Shown piece after piece: positions 17,214 through 25,715 of a stretch of 64,000 nt of DNA. Source of the stretch: JAKFDK01 sp036676195 (GTDB lineage Bacteria; Bacillota; Sulfobacillia; Symbiobacteriales; ZC4RG38). The notes below the pieces were generated by a model, which ran no database searches, was not told where the DNA came from, and saw only the letters and a list, made by a program, of their open reading frames with translations. How positions within the stretch are numbered: position 1 is the stretch's first letter; every line of letters begins with the position of its first letter. The translations under genes were made by a program, and so were the position numbers. Location of the stretch: positions 1-64,000 of the forward strand of contig JAKFDK010000063.1 in assembly GCA_036676195.1 (NCBI GenBank), written 5' to 3'.

Positions 17214-18226
17214 AAGACCTGACGGAAGCCGTGGGCACCCCCGGGCACGAGGAGCCGGTCCGCCGGATCCTGCAGGGTTACCTGGACGGCCATGTTTCCG
17301 ACCTGCGGGTGGATGCCATGGGCAACCTCATTGTCCGCCAGGGGAACGGCCCGCTGACGGTCATGCTCGATGCCCATATGGACGAGGTCGGCCTGATCAT
17401 CTCCGGGTACACCGAAGACGGACTGCTGAAGTTCAAGAAGTCCGGTGGCATCGATGACCGGGTACTGGCCGGAAAAGCGGTCTGGGTGGGGGCAGACCGC
17501 CTGCCGGGTGTCATTGGCCTGCAGGCTTACCACCTGGTGGAGGAGCGCGACCAGGCGGTTTCCCACCAGAATCTGTACATCGACATCGGTGCCCGCAATC
17601 GGGAAGAAGCCATGGCGATGGTGGATTATGGCGAGCCGGCAGTCTGGGCTTCCCGGCTGGAGGAGTGGGGCGAACGCACCATCAGGGCCAAAGCCCTTGA
17701 TGACCGGGCTGGCTGTGCCCTGCTGGCCGAGACGTTGCGGTCATGGCCGGCGGACCCGGCATTGACAGTGTACGGCGTATTCTCGGTCCAGGAGGAGATC
17801 GGTATGCGCGGCGCCCGGACGGCAGCCTGGCAGGTGGCGCCCCGCATCGCCCTGGTGTTTGAAAGTACCTCGTCAGCCAACATCCCCGGGGTGGACCCCC
17901 GGGATACCGTCACCGAACTGGGGAAGGGACCGGCCCTGTATTGGATGGATGGCCGGACCATTGTGCCCGGATGGCTGAACCGCCACCTGGAGCAGTTGGC
18001 CCGGCAGGCCGGCCTGCCTTTCCAGTACCGGCGGCAGACCACGGCCGGCACCGATGCCGGCGCGATTCACCTGAGCCGCGGCGGCGTACCCACGGCCAGC
18101 ATGGCCCTGCCGTGCCGCTATTTTCACTCCGGTGTATCGCTGATTGACCGACACGATTACGAGGCGGCGCTGGCAATCAGCCGCCTCTTCCTGGAGAGCC
18201 TGGCAAAGGGGGAAGTCTGCGCGTGA
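17195..18226 (+). CDS. M42-family aminopeptidase, second of three
   Basis: A 343-residue paralogue with the canonical active site: AHMDEVG, KALDDRAGC, VQEEIGMRGA (general base and ligand Glu), VFESTS and CRYFHSGVSL. It begins inside the end of the first M42 gene and its stop overlaps the third gene (GTGA), so the three are co-translated. It is the most orthodox copy and is likely to be the main catalytic subunit if they form a mixed TET complex (inference). Confidence 0.93.
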   Translation: MDLQLLKDLTEAVGTPGHEEPVRRILQGYLDGHVSDLRVDAMGNLIVRQGNGPLTVMLDAHMDEVGLIISGYTEDGLLKFKKSGGIDDRVLAGKAVWVGADRLPGVIGLQAYHLVEERDQAVSHQNLYIDIGARNREEAMAMVDYGEPAVWASRLEEWGERTIRAKALDDRAGCALLAETLRSWPADPALTVYGVFSVQEEIGMRGARTAAWQVAPRIALVFESTSSANIPGVDPRDTVTELGKGPALYWMDGRTIVPGWLNRHLEQLARQAGLPFQYRRQTTAGTDAGAIHLSRGGVPTASMALPCRYFHSGVSLIDRHDYEAALAISRLFLESLAKGEVCA

Positions 18227-19218
18227 AGGAGTTGCTGACGCAGCTTGCCGAAGTATGGGGTCCGCCCGGCCGGGAAGAGGCGGTGGCTGCCGCCCTGGGC
18301 TCGCTGCTCGCGCCCCATCTGGATACCTTGCGAACCGACGCCCTGGGGAATTTGCTGGGCGTACGCCTGCCCCGCGGCCAGGGGACCGGCAGCCGGATTC
18401 TGCTGCTGGCCCACATGGATGGTCCGGGTGGCATTGTCACTGGCAGCAGCGATCAGGGCTTCCTCCACTTTCAACCGGTGGGGGACCTGTCCCTGGTGGC
18501 GGCACGCGGCCAGCGGGTACGGTTCCGCGACGGCCGGCCGGGGGTCCTGGACGGCGAACACGTGGCTGAACCGAAGGACGTCAAGGCGGCCAACAGTTGG
18601 GTGGACGTAGGTGCGGCTGATCGGGCGCAGGCAGGCGAGTGGGTGTCGCCGGGCGAATTCTTTGTTGTCGATCAGCCGGTGGTGCCGCTGGGTGAACGCC
18701 TGACTGGCCCCAATTTGGACAACCGGGCCGGGTGCGCCGTTCTGGTTCAGACCGTCCGGGAACTGGAGAACAGCCCGCACGAGGTGCATGTGGCCTTTAC
18801 CGTGCAGGGACAGGTAGCACCGCGCGGGGCCATTACCGGCACCTTTCAGGTGCAGCCGGACCTGGCGGTGGTGGTAGACCTGAGCCCGGCCCGCGGCGCC
18901 GGTGACACCCAGTTACAACTGGGCGGCGGACCGGGACTGCGCCTGCGGGAGCGGGGCTGGCTGCTGCGTCCGGAGGCCCGCACCGCTCTGGAAACGGCCG
19001 CCGCCACCGCCGGCGTGCGCGTCCAACCTGAGATTCTGGCGGGCGGAGCTTCAGAAGCAGTGGGCATTCAGGCGGTTGCCGCCGGGGTGCCGGTGGCGTT
19101 GTTGACGATCCCGGGCCGTTACCTGGGTACACCGGTGGAAATGATTGACCTGCACGACCTGCGGGGGGCAGTGGACTGGCTGTTGGCTCTTCTACGCCAC
19201 CCATTGCCGCCAATGTAG
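18223..19218 (+). CDS. M42-family paralogue lacking catalytic residues, third of three
   Basis: A 331-residue protein that aligns throughout with the upstream genes. It keeps His64/Asp66 (AHMD), Asp166 (DNRAGC) and Asp219. The Glu-Glu pair is replaced (VQGQVAPRGA: Gly196, Gln197) and the last His ligand is Gly302 (GRYLGTPVE). General base and two metal ligands are therefore gone and peptidase activity is not expected. The frame is open and codon use matches its neighbours, so it looks maintained rather than decaying. It may be a regulatory or structural subunit. GTG 18223 overlaps the previous stop. Confidence 0.88.
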   Translation: MKELLTQLAEVWGPPGREEAVAAALGSLLAPHLDTLRTDALGNLLGVRLPRGQGTGSRILLLAHMDGPGGIVTGSSDQGFLHFQPVGDLSLVAARGQRVRFRDGRPGVLDGEHVAEPKDVKAANSWVDVGAADRAQAGEWVSPGEFFVVDQPVVPLGERLTGPNLDNRAGCAVLVQTVRELENSPHEVHVAFTVQGQVAPRGAITGTFQVQPDLAVVVDLSPARGAGDTQLQLGGGPGLRLRERGWLLRPEARTALETAAATAGVRVQPEILAGGASEAVGIQAVAAGVPVALLTIPGRYLGTPVEMIDLHDLRGAVDWLLALLRHPLPPM

Positions 19219-19298
19219 CAACAAGGGTTCATTGACGGTGTCACGTGCCTCCGGTAAACTGGCTACGGAGTTGCACCACACCATGAGGAGACATAACC

Positions 19299-20081
19299 AT
19301 GGCAGGTGACCTGGAGCCGCGAAATGAACGTGCGCATGCACCCATGGTCGAACATCTCGAAGAATTACGGAAGCGCCTGATCTGGGGCCTGTTGGCGCTG
19401 GTGATCGGTGTATCGGTCGGCTGGGTGTTTGCCGGTGATCTTTACGACCTGTTAACGGTACATTATCTGCAAATCGTCGCTGGATTTGACGCTCCGCCCA
19501 ACCTGAAGGCATTTGGCATTGCCGAGATTTTTATGCTGCAGTTCCGTCTGGGCGCCTACGCCGGGGTCGTCGTTGCCCTGCCGGTGCTTCTTTACCAGGT
19601 GCTGGCCTTCATTGTGCCGGCCCTGACCCCGGCAGAAAAGCGCTACATCTGGACCGTGCTGCCGGCCACGGTGGTCCTGTTTGCGGCCGGTGTCGTGTTT
19701 GGCTACCTGGTGGTTGTGCCGCTGAGCGTACGCTTCTTCATTGGCGTGACCCAGGCCTCCGGCGCTGAACTCATCTTCACAGCCAAGCAGTACTTCGACC
19801 TGGTCACCGGGATCTGCCTGCCCCTGGGGCTGGCCTTCGAGATGCCGGTGGTAGTCTGGCTCCTGGCCACCCTGGGCGTGGTGACCGGCAAGTTCCTGCG
19901 CCGCATCTGGAAGTATGCCATCCTGGGCATTTTCGTGATCGCTGCCTTCATCTCACCGGGCTCCTCGGTGGTGGACCAGGTGGTCATGGCGCTCCCGTTG
20001 CTCGGTCTGTATGAAATCAGCATCTGGGTGGCCAGCTTTGCCGAACGGAAACGGCAGCGGCGGCTGGCGGCCGACGGATAA
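19299..20081 (+). CDS. tatC: Sec-independent protein translocase TatC
   Basis: A 260-residue six-helix membrane protein, the twin-arginine signal receptor of the Tat pathway for folded proteins. The N-terminal MVEHLEELRKRLIW is the family signature, followed by FMLQFRLGAYAGVVVALPVL, FIVPALTPAEKRY and the conserved late region AFISPGSSVVDQVVMALPLLGLYE (18 kept positions typical of TatC). GAGGAGA precedes ATG 19299. No tatA/tatB gene is adjacent, so the pore subunit must be encoded elsewhere. Confidence 0.96.
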   Translation: MAGDLEPRNERAHAPMVEHLEELRKRLIWGLLALVIGVSVGWVFAGDLYDLLTVHYLQIVAGFDAPPNLKAFGIAEIFMLQFRLGAYAGVVVALPVLLYQVLAFIVPALTPAEKRYIWTVLPATVVLFAAGVVFGYLVVVPLSVRFFIGVTQASGAELIFTAKQYFDLVTGICLPLGLAFEMPVVVWLLATLGVVTGKFLRRIWKYAILGIFVIAAFISPGSSVVDQVVMALPLLGLYEISIWVASFAERKRQRRLAADG

Positions 20082-20169
20082 TGCTGCCCCCACACCCTGC
20101 AGACTCCACGAACAGGCAGGGAATCTCCCCTGGCTGTGCCGAAGGGGAATACCCTGAGGGGGCTACGCC

Positions 20170-20706
20170 GTGAAGCGTGAGATCGTGAATGTGCAGCAGA
20201 AATTACACATTGCCCAATATGGCCACTGCTTCCCCATAACCGAGACACGCTCGCTGGGCGGGGGCAACCTATTTATCGACCGGCCGTTTGTCGATCATCC
20301 AACCTGTAAACGCCTGCAAATGCACCTGCTGCCGGCCTGGGGCTGGCAGGTGTGCCGTTACCTGGACGCCCGAAACCGGGAGACCGGCCTGTGGGACTGG
20401 TATGTGGACATTGCCCGCATTGAGGACAAGCGGGGCAACTTGATCGTAAATGACCTCTACCTGGACGTGGGTGTGCACGAGGGTCGCTCCTACCAGGTTC
20501 TGGACCTGGACGAGTTTTCGGCCGCCCTGGCGGTTGGCGAGATCAGCCCCACGGACAGCCGCTGGGCTCTGGAGAGCCTGCACCGCCTGGTTGAACTGCT
20601 GGCTGCCCACGGGTTTCAGATGGAAAAGGTGCTGGCCCTCGCTTTGGAGCGGTCACCGGCCACCGCCATGAGTGCTGCCTCCTCACGCCATGCCCGCCGG
20701 GTTTGA
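20170..20706 (+). CDS. DUF402 domain protein
   Basis: A 178-residue protein. The block LWDWYVDIARIEDKRGN, then VNDLYLDVGVHEGRSYQVLD and LDEFSAALAVGEI match the DUF402 pattern, a beta-rich fold seen in nucleotide-phosphatase and RNase-associated proteins. The D/E-rich metal-binding-type residues are present. GTG 20170 is the start. Activity is not predictable beyond a possible phosphatase or RNA-linked function. Confidence 0.75.
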   Translation: MKREIVNVQQKLHIAQYGHCFPITETRSLGGGNLFIDRPFVDHPTCKRLQMHLLPAWGWQVCRYLDARNRETGLWDWYVDIARIEDKRGNLIVNDLYLDVGVHEGRSYQVLDLDEFSAALAVGEISPTDSRWALESLHRLVELLAAHGFQMEKVLALALERSPATAMSAASSRHARRV

Positions 20707-20721
20707 TTCAGGAGCCACGTT

Positions 20722-20765
20722 ACGGCAGCCGCCCGCGCACGTTCGCAGGCGGCCGTTTCGTTTCC
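20722..20765 (+). terminator. Possible terminator after the DUF402 gene
   Basis: GCCGCC near 20727-20732 can pair with GGCGGC at 20748-20753, and GTTTCGTTTC follows. The stem is imperfect. Confidence 0.4.
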
Positions 20766-20847
20766 CGTGGTCCCACAGACGGGCACACTTGCATTGGTGG
20801 TCCGAAACCGGTACATTCGGGACAGAGTACGAAGGAGGCCAGGTGGG

Positions 20848-22359
20848 ATGCAACTGGGCGCGCTGCTGGCCGTGCTGCCCGCGGCGGAACAGCGCGGGGC
20901 GGCATCCACCGTCATTGCCGGTCTTAGCCATGACTCACGGTGCGTGCAAGCCGGCGACCTGTTTGTTTGCCTGCGGGGGCACACTTTCGATGGGCACGAT
21001 TATGCAGCACAGGCGGCGGCCCGGGGCGCCGTCGCACTGGTAGTGGAGTCCTGGTTGCCCCTGAATCTGCCCCAGGTCAGAGTCCCTGACTCCCGCCGGG
21101 CTCTGCTGGCAATAGCCAGGGCTTTTTACGATGATCCCGCCGCCCGGTTGGGGCTGATCGGCATCACCGGCACCAACGGGAAGACGACCACCGCCTATCT
21201 GGTGCACAGCATTCTGACCGCCGCCGGGGGAACGGAACCGTGGCGCGGACCCGGGCCGGACCGGCCGCCGGTGGCCATGTTGGGCACGGTGGCCAATATC
21301 GTGGGCGACCGGGTCACCCCGGCCGCCATGACCACCTCTGAAGCGGATGACACCACTCGTTTGTGGTGGTCGGCGCTGGCGGCCGGTTGCCGCTGGCTGG
21401 TCATGGAAGTCAGCTCCCATGCTCTGGCCCTGAACCGGGTAGATCCCGGCCAGTTTGACGCCGCTGTGATCACCAATGTGACCCGTGATCATTTCGAGTT
21501 TCATCAATCTTTTACGGGTTACCTGGATTCCAAGGCGCGTCTGCTCACCGGGCTCACCCCGGAACCGAAGGGGAACCGCACCAAGGCGGCAGTGGTGAAC
21601 CTGGACGACGCCGGGGCCCGGCAACTTCTGACCCGGTCTGCGGTGCCGCCGGTCACCTTTGGCTTCTCCCCCGGTGCCGACGTCAGAGCGCGGGCCGGGC
21701 GGGAAAGCAACGGCAGGACCACCTTTGAATTGGTCTTGCCGGGAGTGGTTCCGTTTCCGGTTCAGTTGCAACTGCCTGGCCGGTTCAATGTGGCCAACGC
21801 CCTGGCGGCCGCCGCCGTGGCCTGGTGTCTGGGTATTCCACCGCTGTATATCTGTCGCGGACTGGAACAACTGACGGGGGTGCCCGGCCGGACAGAGCGC
21901 ATCGACGCCGGTCAGGACTTTGCCGTGCTGGTGGATTTTGCGCACAATCCGGGAGCCCTGGAGAACATACTGACCCTGCGCCCGCCCCGGCCGGACGGGC
22001 GCGTGATTCTGGTGTTTGGGGCCGAGGGTGGCAAGGACCAGGGCAAGCGCCCGGAAATGGGGCGCGCCGCCCGTGCCGCCGATTATGCCATTATTACCAG
22101 CGATAATATGAAGGAGGAGGATCCGTTGGCGGTGGCCCAGATGCTGGCCGAACCGCTACGGGGCCATCCGCACGAGATCATCCTGGACCGGCGGGCCGCC
22201 ATTGAGCGGGCGGTGGATTTGGCCGGGACCGGCGATCTGGTGATTATCGCCGGGAAGGGCCACGAGCGCACCTGGACCTTTGGGGACAAGGTGATGCCAT
22301 TCGATGATCGTGAGGTTGTCCGTCATGTGATTCAGGAGCGGCTAAAGGCAGGGAGGTAG
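20848..22359 (+). CDS. murE: UDP-N-acetylmuramyl-tripeptide synthetase (MurE)
   Basis: A 503-residue Mur ligase adding the third stem-peptide residue to UDP-MurNAc-L-Ala-D-Glu. It has P-loop GITGTNGKTTT (106-115), SSHALALNRVD, VITNVTRDHFEFH and the C-terminal LVDFAHNPGALENIL. The amino acid selection motif, DNPR in meso-DAP enzymes, here reads SDNMKEEDP (419-422 DNMK), so the residue added cannot be assigned with confidence. GAAGGAGG and AGGTGGG lie ahead of ATG 20848. A TlpA-like gene starts four bases after its stop. Confidence 0.93.
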   Translation: MQLGALLAVLPAAEQRGAASTVIAGLSHDSRCVQAGDLFVCLRGHTFDGHDYAAQAAARGAVALVVESWLPLNLPQVRVPDSRRALLAIARAFYDDPAARLGLIGITGTNGKTTTAYLVHSILTAAGGTEPWRGPGPDRPPVAMLGTVANIVGDRVTPAAMTTSEADDTTRLWWSALAAGCRWLVMEVSSHALALNRVDPGQFDAAVITNVTRDHFEFHQSFTGYLDSKARLLTGLTPEPKGNRTKAAVVNLDDAGARQLLTRSAVPPVTFGFSPGADVRARAGRESNGRTTFELVLPGVVPFPVQLQLPGRFNVANALAAAAVAWCLGIPPLYICRGLEQLTGVPGRTERIDAGQDFAVLVDFAHNPGALENILTLRPPRPDGRVILVFGAEGGKDQGKRPEMGRAARAADYAIITSDNMKEEDPLAVAQMLAEPLRGHPHEIILDRRAAIERAVDLAGTGDLVIIAGKGHERTWTFGDKVMPFDDREVVRHVIQERLKAGR

Positions 22360-22363
22360 CATC

Positions 22364-22954
22364 GTGTACAGGTGGTGGGGGATCGCACTTTTCATTCTCG
22401 CCCTTCTCATGGCGGCATGCAGCAAGGCCGGCCCGCAGGTTTTACCCCCGGATCAGAAGGCGGCAGCACCCATTCCCGCCCCTGTTCCTGCTCCCGGCGG
22501 CGGCGAAGCGGCGCAGTTGCCGCCCCGCCCGTTTGTCGGCAGCCCGGCCCCGGACTGGTCTGGCGCGGAAGTACACACGGGGCAGCCACTCAGCATGGCC
22601 GACGTAAAGGGCAATATCACCCTGGTAAATTTTTGGGCAACGTGGTGCCGCCCCTGTGAAGTGGAAATGCCTCTGCTGCAGGATACCCACCGGCAGTCGG
22701 GCGGGAAGATCAAAATCGTGGCCATCGGGGGCGACGAAAACGAGAGCCAGGAGGACCTCAAGTCCTATGCCGAGCGTCTGGGCCTGACCTTCGGTATTGT
22801 CTGGGACGGCGGCAAGGCAAGGGATGCGTATCAGGTATTCGGCTACCCCACGACCTTAGTTCTGGACCGGCATGGCATTGTCAGGGGCCGGCATAACGGC
22901 ATCCTCAGCCGGGAACTCCTCCTGCAACTGTTGGCTGACGCCGGTCGGTTCTAG
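22364..22954 (+). CDS. TlpA/ResA-like thiol-disulfide lipoprotein
   Basis: A 196-residue protein. It has a lipoprotein signal with lipobox MAAC (Cys19), a Pro/Ala linker to about residue 55 and then a thioredoxin fold. The redox motif is WCRPC (Cys95, Cys98) in LVNFWATWCRPCEVEMPLL, with the cis-Pro in FGYPTTLVLDRHG. It probably reduces extracytoplasmic protein or cytochrome thiols at the membrane surface. GTG 22364 follows GGGAGG and lies four bases after murE, so they may share a transcript. Confidence 0.92.
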   Translation: MYRWWGIALFILALLMAACSKAGPQVLPPDQKAAAPIPAPVPAPGGGEAAQLPPRPFVGSPAPDWSGAEVHTGQPLSMADVKGNITLVNFWATWCRPCEVEMPLLQDTHRQSGGKIKIVAIGGDENESQEDLKSYAERLGLTFGIVWDGGKARDAYQVFGYPTTLVLDRHGIVRGRHNGILSRELLLQLLADAGRF

Positions 22955-23017
22955 AAGGAACCGACACTGCCCGGCGAGAAGCTGCAGAGGGTGGAAAACA
23001 GGTAAAGGCGGGACAGC

Positions 23018-23677
23018 ATGCAGCCATCATTTTTTCGCACCATCGCCAAAGGCCGGCGTTGGTGGCACATACTGCTCTGGATCAACTTTTTTGGTTCCCT
23101 TTATGGCTTCTGGTGGTACCGCGGGCAACTGGTGAAGACTCCGGTCAAGTACTGGCTGTTCGTGCCAGACAGCCCCGGCTCAACCCTGCTGTTCAGCCTG
23201 TTCCTCCTGGCCTTGCTCGGCGGGGCCGGCGGGGTAACGGTTGCCGATGCCAACGGCCGTTCAGAACTGCGTGGCTGGCTGGGGTTGCTGGGTGCGGTGG
23301 CTTTTGTCTCTAACATGAAGTACGGGCTGTGGACGGCGATCGTTCTGCCGCAGGCCGGCATTGTCACCGGATTCTGGACCTTCGACCATATTCACCTGAG
23401 CCTCTCCCATTCAGGCATGTGGGTGCAGGGGCTGCTCTACGCCCGCTATTTCCGGCCTGGTCTGCCGGCGGCGCTGGCCGCCTGTGGCTGGATGTATCTG
23501 CAGGACTACCTGGACTACTGGCTGCTGATGACCCATCCCACCCTGCCTGAACCAGCCCTGTTTGGTTCAGTCAAGTGGATTGCCGTGGGGCTATCCACGG
23601 TGTGGGGCGGTCTGGTGGCAGTTCAGGCCTGGCGGGACCAGAAAAGGAGGCTGGCGGGTTGGCAGACGAGCCTGTAG
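23018..23677 (+). CDS. DUF1405 (YpjA-like) integral membrane protein
   Basis: A 219-residue protein with about six membrane helices. The N-terminus WWHILLWINFFGSLYGFWWY, the loop GLWTAIVLPQ and the motif DYLDYWLLMTHPTLPE fit the DUF1405/YpjA family, whose role is unknown. It lies downstream of the TlpA-like gene and its last 19 bases overlap the csoR start, so it may be co-expressed with the copper sensor. Confidence 0.82.
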   Translation: MQPSFFRTIAKGRRWWHILLWINFFGSLYGFWWYRGQLVKTPVKYWLFVPDSPGSTLLFSLFLLALLGGAGGVTVADANGRSELRGWLGLLGAVAFVSNMKYGLWTAIVLPQAGIVTGFWTFDHIHLSLSHSGMWVQGLLYARYFRPGLPAALAACGWMYLQDYLDYWLLMTHPTLPEPALFGSVKWIAVGLSTVWGGLVAVQAWRDQKRRLAGWQTSL

Positions 23678-23976
23678 TCATCAAGCAGACAGAAGGGGTA
23701 CCCATGCGCGACAAGCAGGGGCTTCTGGACCGTCTGAAAAAAATCGAAGGCCAGGTCCGTGGCCTGCAGCGGATGGTCGACGAGGACCGCTACTGTGTGG
23801 ATGTCCTCACGCAGTTGTCGGCGGTACGGGCGGCGCTGAACCGCGTTGCCTTCCAACTGCTTGAAGGGCATACCCGCGGCTGTGTCGCCGGTGCCCTCAA
23901 GCGCGGTGAAGGGGAAGTGGCCGTGCAGGAACTCCTGGATGTGATGGACAAGCTACTCAAAGGCGGTGGCCTGTAA
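23659..23976 (+). CDS. csoR: Copper-sensing transcriptional repressor CsoR
   Basis: A 105-residue all-helical repressor of the DUF156/CsoR family. The Cu(I) ligands are all present: Cys46 in RYCVDVLTQL, His71 and Cys75 in EGHTRGC. This favours copper over formaldehyde or persulfide sensing. The N-terminal KIEGQVRGLQRMVDED is the family signature. TTG 23659 is chosen because AGGAGG (23645-23650) precedes it, inside the end of the upstream gene. No copA or copZ lies next to it, so its target is probably elsewhere. Confidence 0.92.
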   Translation: MADEPVVIKQTEGVPMRDKQGLLDRLKKIEGQVRGLQRMVDEDRYCVDVLTQLSAVRAALNRVAFQLLEGHTRGCVAGALKRGEGEVAVQELLDVMDKLLKGGGL

Positions 23977-24004
23977 ACACGCTCACCGGTTTCTGCGGAA
24001 CCAG

Positions 24005-24036
24005 CAAAAAAGGCGACCCGACTATCCGGGTCGCCT
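24005..24036. terminator. Bidirectional terminator between csoR and the ArsR-type gene
   Basis: AGGCGACCCG (24011-24020) pairs with CGGGTCGCCT (24027-24036). The A6 run just before it becomes a T6 tract for the minus-strand gene. On the plus strand the tail is weak. Confidence 0.75.
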
Positions 24037-24063
24037 ATTCTGGTATGGTCAGATCAATCTGCC

Positions 24064-24648
24064 TCAGACCCTCTCCTTAACCCGGGGCCGGTCTTCGCCT
24101 GCGCGCTGCGGGAACAGCAGGTAATGAAACACGTATTCACTGCCCTGAGTCGATTCGCTCTGGAAACGCTCCAGCAGGGATTTTAGCTCCTCTGAAAAGG
24201 CATAGAGCGATTCCGGGGACAAGGAGACGGAATCAAACCCGTACGCAAGGCTACTGGCACCGTTGGGCTGGTCCTGCTCTTCCCGGTAAGCCCGCAGAAA
24301 GTCTGACTGCGCTTTGTTCAAGTGCCGGAGAAAGCCGGATTCCAGGGCACTGCGATTCTCCGGTTGCCGGGAAAGGTAGGGGGCGGTCTGAAACTCCTTG
24401 GCAACGGCCAGGTAGTACTTCTCCACGATTCCGTTCTGGGTCTCCCGGGTATAGACCAGTTCCACCAAGCCAACCTTGAGCAGTTGCTTCACATGGTAAC
24501 TGGTCTTGGCAGGTTCGTCACCGAAATGATCAGCCAATTGTTTGGCAGTCATGGCCTTTTCCATCAGGGCGCTGAGGATCTTGACCCGGGAGGTGTGGCT
24601 GAGCGCCTTCAATTGCTTGACTTCACTAATGATGTATTGCTCCAACAT
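24064..24648 (-). CDS. ArsR-type winged-helix regulator with extended C-terminal domain
   Basis: A 194-residue protein. Residues 1-80 are a winged helix (LKALSHTSRVKILSALMEKA, MTAKQLADHFGDEPAKTSYHV, KQLLKVGLVELVYTRETQNG). The C-terminal 110 residues are helical and carry no Cys pair like the metal sites of classical ArsR proteins; it may bind another effector or mediate dimerisation. It is monocistronic, convergent with csoR, and upstream of it lies the terminal end of a methyltransferase gene on the same strand. Confidence 0.82.
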   Translation of the reverse strand: MLEQYIISEVKQLKALSHTSRVKILSALMEKAMTAKQLADHFGDEPAKTSYHVKQLLKVGLVELVYTRETQNGIVEKYYLAVAKEFQTAPYLSRQPENRSALESGFLRHLNKAQSDFLRAYREEQDQPNGASSLAYGFDSVSLSPESLYAFSEELKSLLERFQSESTQGSEYVFHYLLFPQRAGEDRPRVKERV

Positions 24649-24786
24649 CCCGACGATATCCCTTCAAGAAAAATTTCCGTGGGCACTTCTGGAATAATCA
24701 TTAATAAGTGTAGCATGCCCCCCGCAAATGGTGAAAGTCCCCAGTGTGTAGTTCCTTAATAAATGCAACAAACCACTGTCAACGAT

Positions 24787-25590
24787 TCATTTGTGCGCCA
24801 CGCATTCCAGGGCTGCCCAGGTGATGGGGAAGCCGCCTGGAGCGAGCCGGCGCATCGCGTCGACCAACATGTACTCGATCATTGTCCGCTGGGCCGGGGA
24901 AAGGGATCCGATCCAGTTGGGAGCCACGGTTGTCATCAGGCGGGTGAAACCTACCTGATCCTGCACCAGCAGCGGTTGCACCAGATGGTTCAGGTGGTCG
25001 ATGGACAGGCCGGCCGTCTGCAGGTAGCCGGTCAGTTCCGGGGGATCGGGCAGGTCCGGAAACGGCGGCGGCGCCGCCGAGCCCAGCATCTGGCTGAGCA
25101 TGCCCTCCAGAAGTCCCGTCCATTCCCGAAATCCCGGGCTGGCAGCACAGATCAGCAGTAATTGGCCGCCGGGTCTCAGAACCCGGGCAAACTCCCGGGC
25201 AGCCTGGAGGCGGTCCCGCAGCCAGTGAAATACACTGTTGCAGATCACGAGGTCAAAGGCGGAGTCATAATAGGGCAGTGCCTCGGCATCGCCGATCCGA
25301 ATGTCGGCTGGGATTCCCAGCATGGCTGCCTTTGTCTGGGCCACCGCCACCATTCCCGGCGAAAGGTCAATGCCCACCAGCGCCTGGCAGGGACCGAACA
25401 AGCGTGCCGCTTCCAACAGGTTAATGCCCGTACCGCAGCCTACGTCCAGGATGGCTGGCGCCGGCGGCACCCGCACCAGCGGGAGCAGCCGGTGCAGGCC
25501 GGTCAGGTACATTGGCCCCGCCACAGCGTCATAGGCGCCGGCTGACTGGCTGTAACCCTGGGCAAGGCAGGCCTTCAGGTTGACCTCCAC
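24787..25590 (-). CDS. Class I SAM-dependent methyltransferase (BioC/UbiE-like)
   Basis: A 267-residue enzyme. The SAM-binding motif AILDVGCGTGINLLEAARLF is followed by acidic-loop VGIDLSPGMVAVAQ, GDAEALPYYDSAFDLVICNS and VFHWL, the pattern shared by BioC and UbiE-type enzymes; ARVLRPGGQLLL is motif III. The substrate is not predictable: BioC-like FHWL is present, but no biotin gene lies nearby. GTG 25590 follows GGGAGGGG. Confidence 0.85.
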   Translation of the reverse strand: MEVNLKACLAQGYSQSAGAYDAVAGPMYLTGLHRLLPLVRVPPAPAILDVGCGTGINLLEAARLFGPCQALVGIDLSPGMVAVAQTKAAMLGIPADIRIGDAEALPYYDSAFDLVICNSVFHWLRDRLQAAREFARVLRPGGQLLLICAASPGFREWTGLLEGMLSQMLGSAAPPPFPDLPDPPELTGYLQTAGLSIDHLNHLVQPLLVQDQVGFTRLMTTVAPNWIGSLSPAQRTMIEYMLVDAMRRLAPGGFPITWAALECVAHK

Positions 25591-25715
25591 TACGGCGGAC
25601 CCCTCCCTTTACGTAGTTCCCATCGCTGTCCGGCAGTAGTGTATTCGCAGTGGCAGATGGCGGTCACCGGGCGTAGGGTGGTTAGCAGCCTGCACATAGT
25701 TGAGGAGTGTTGCCG

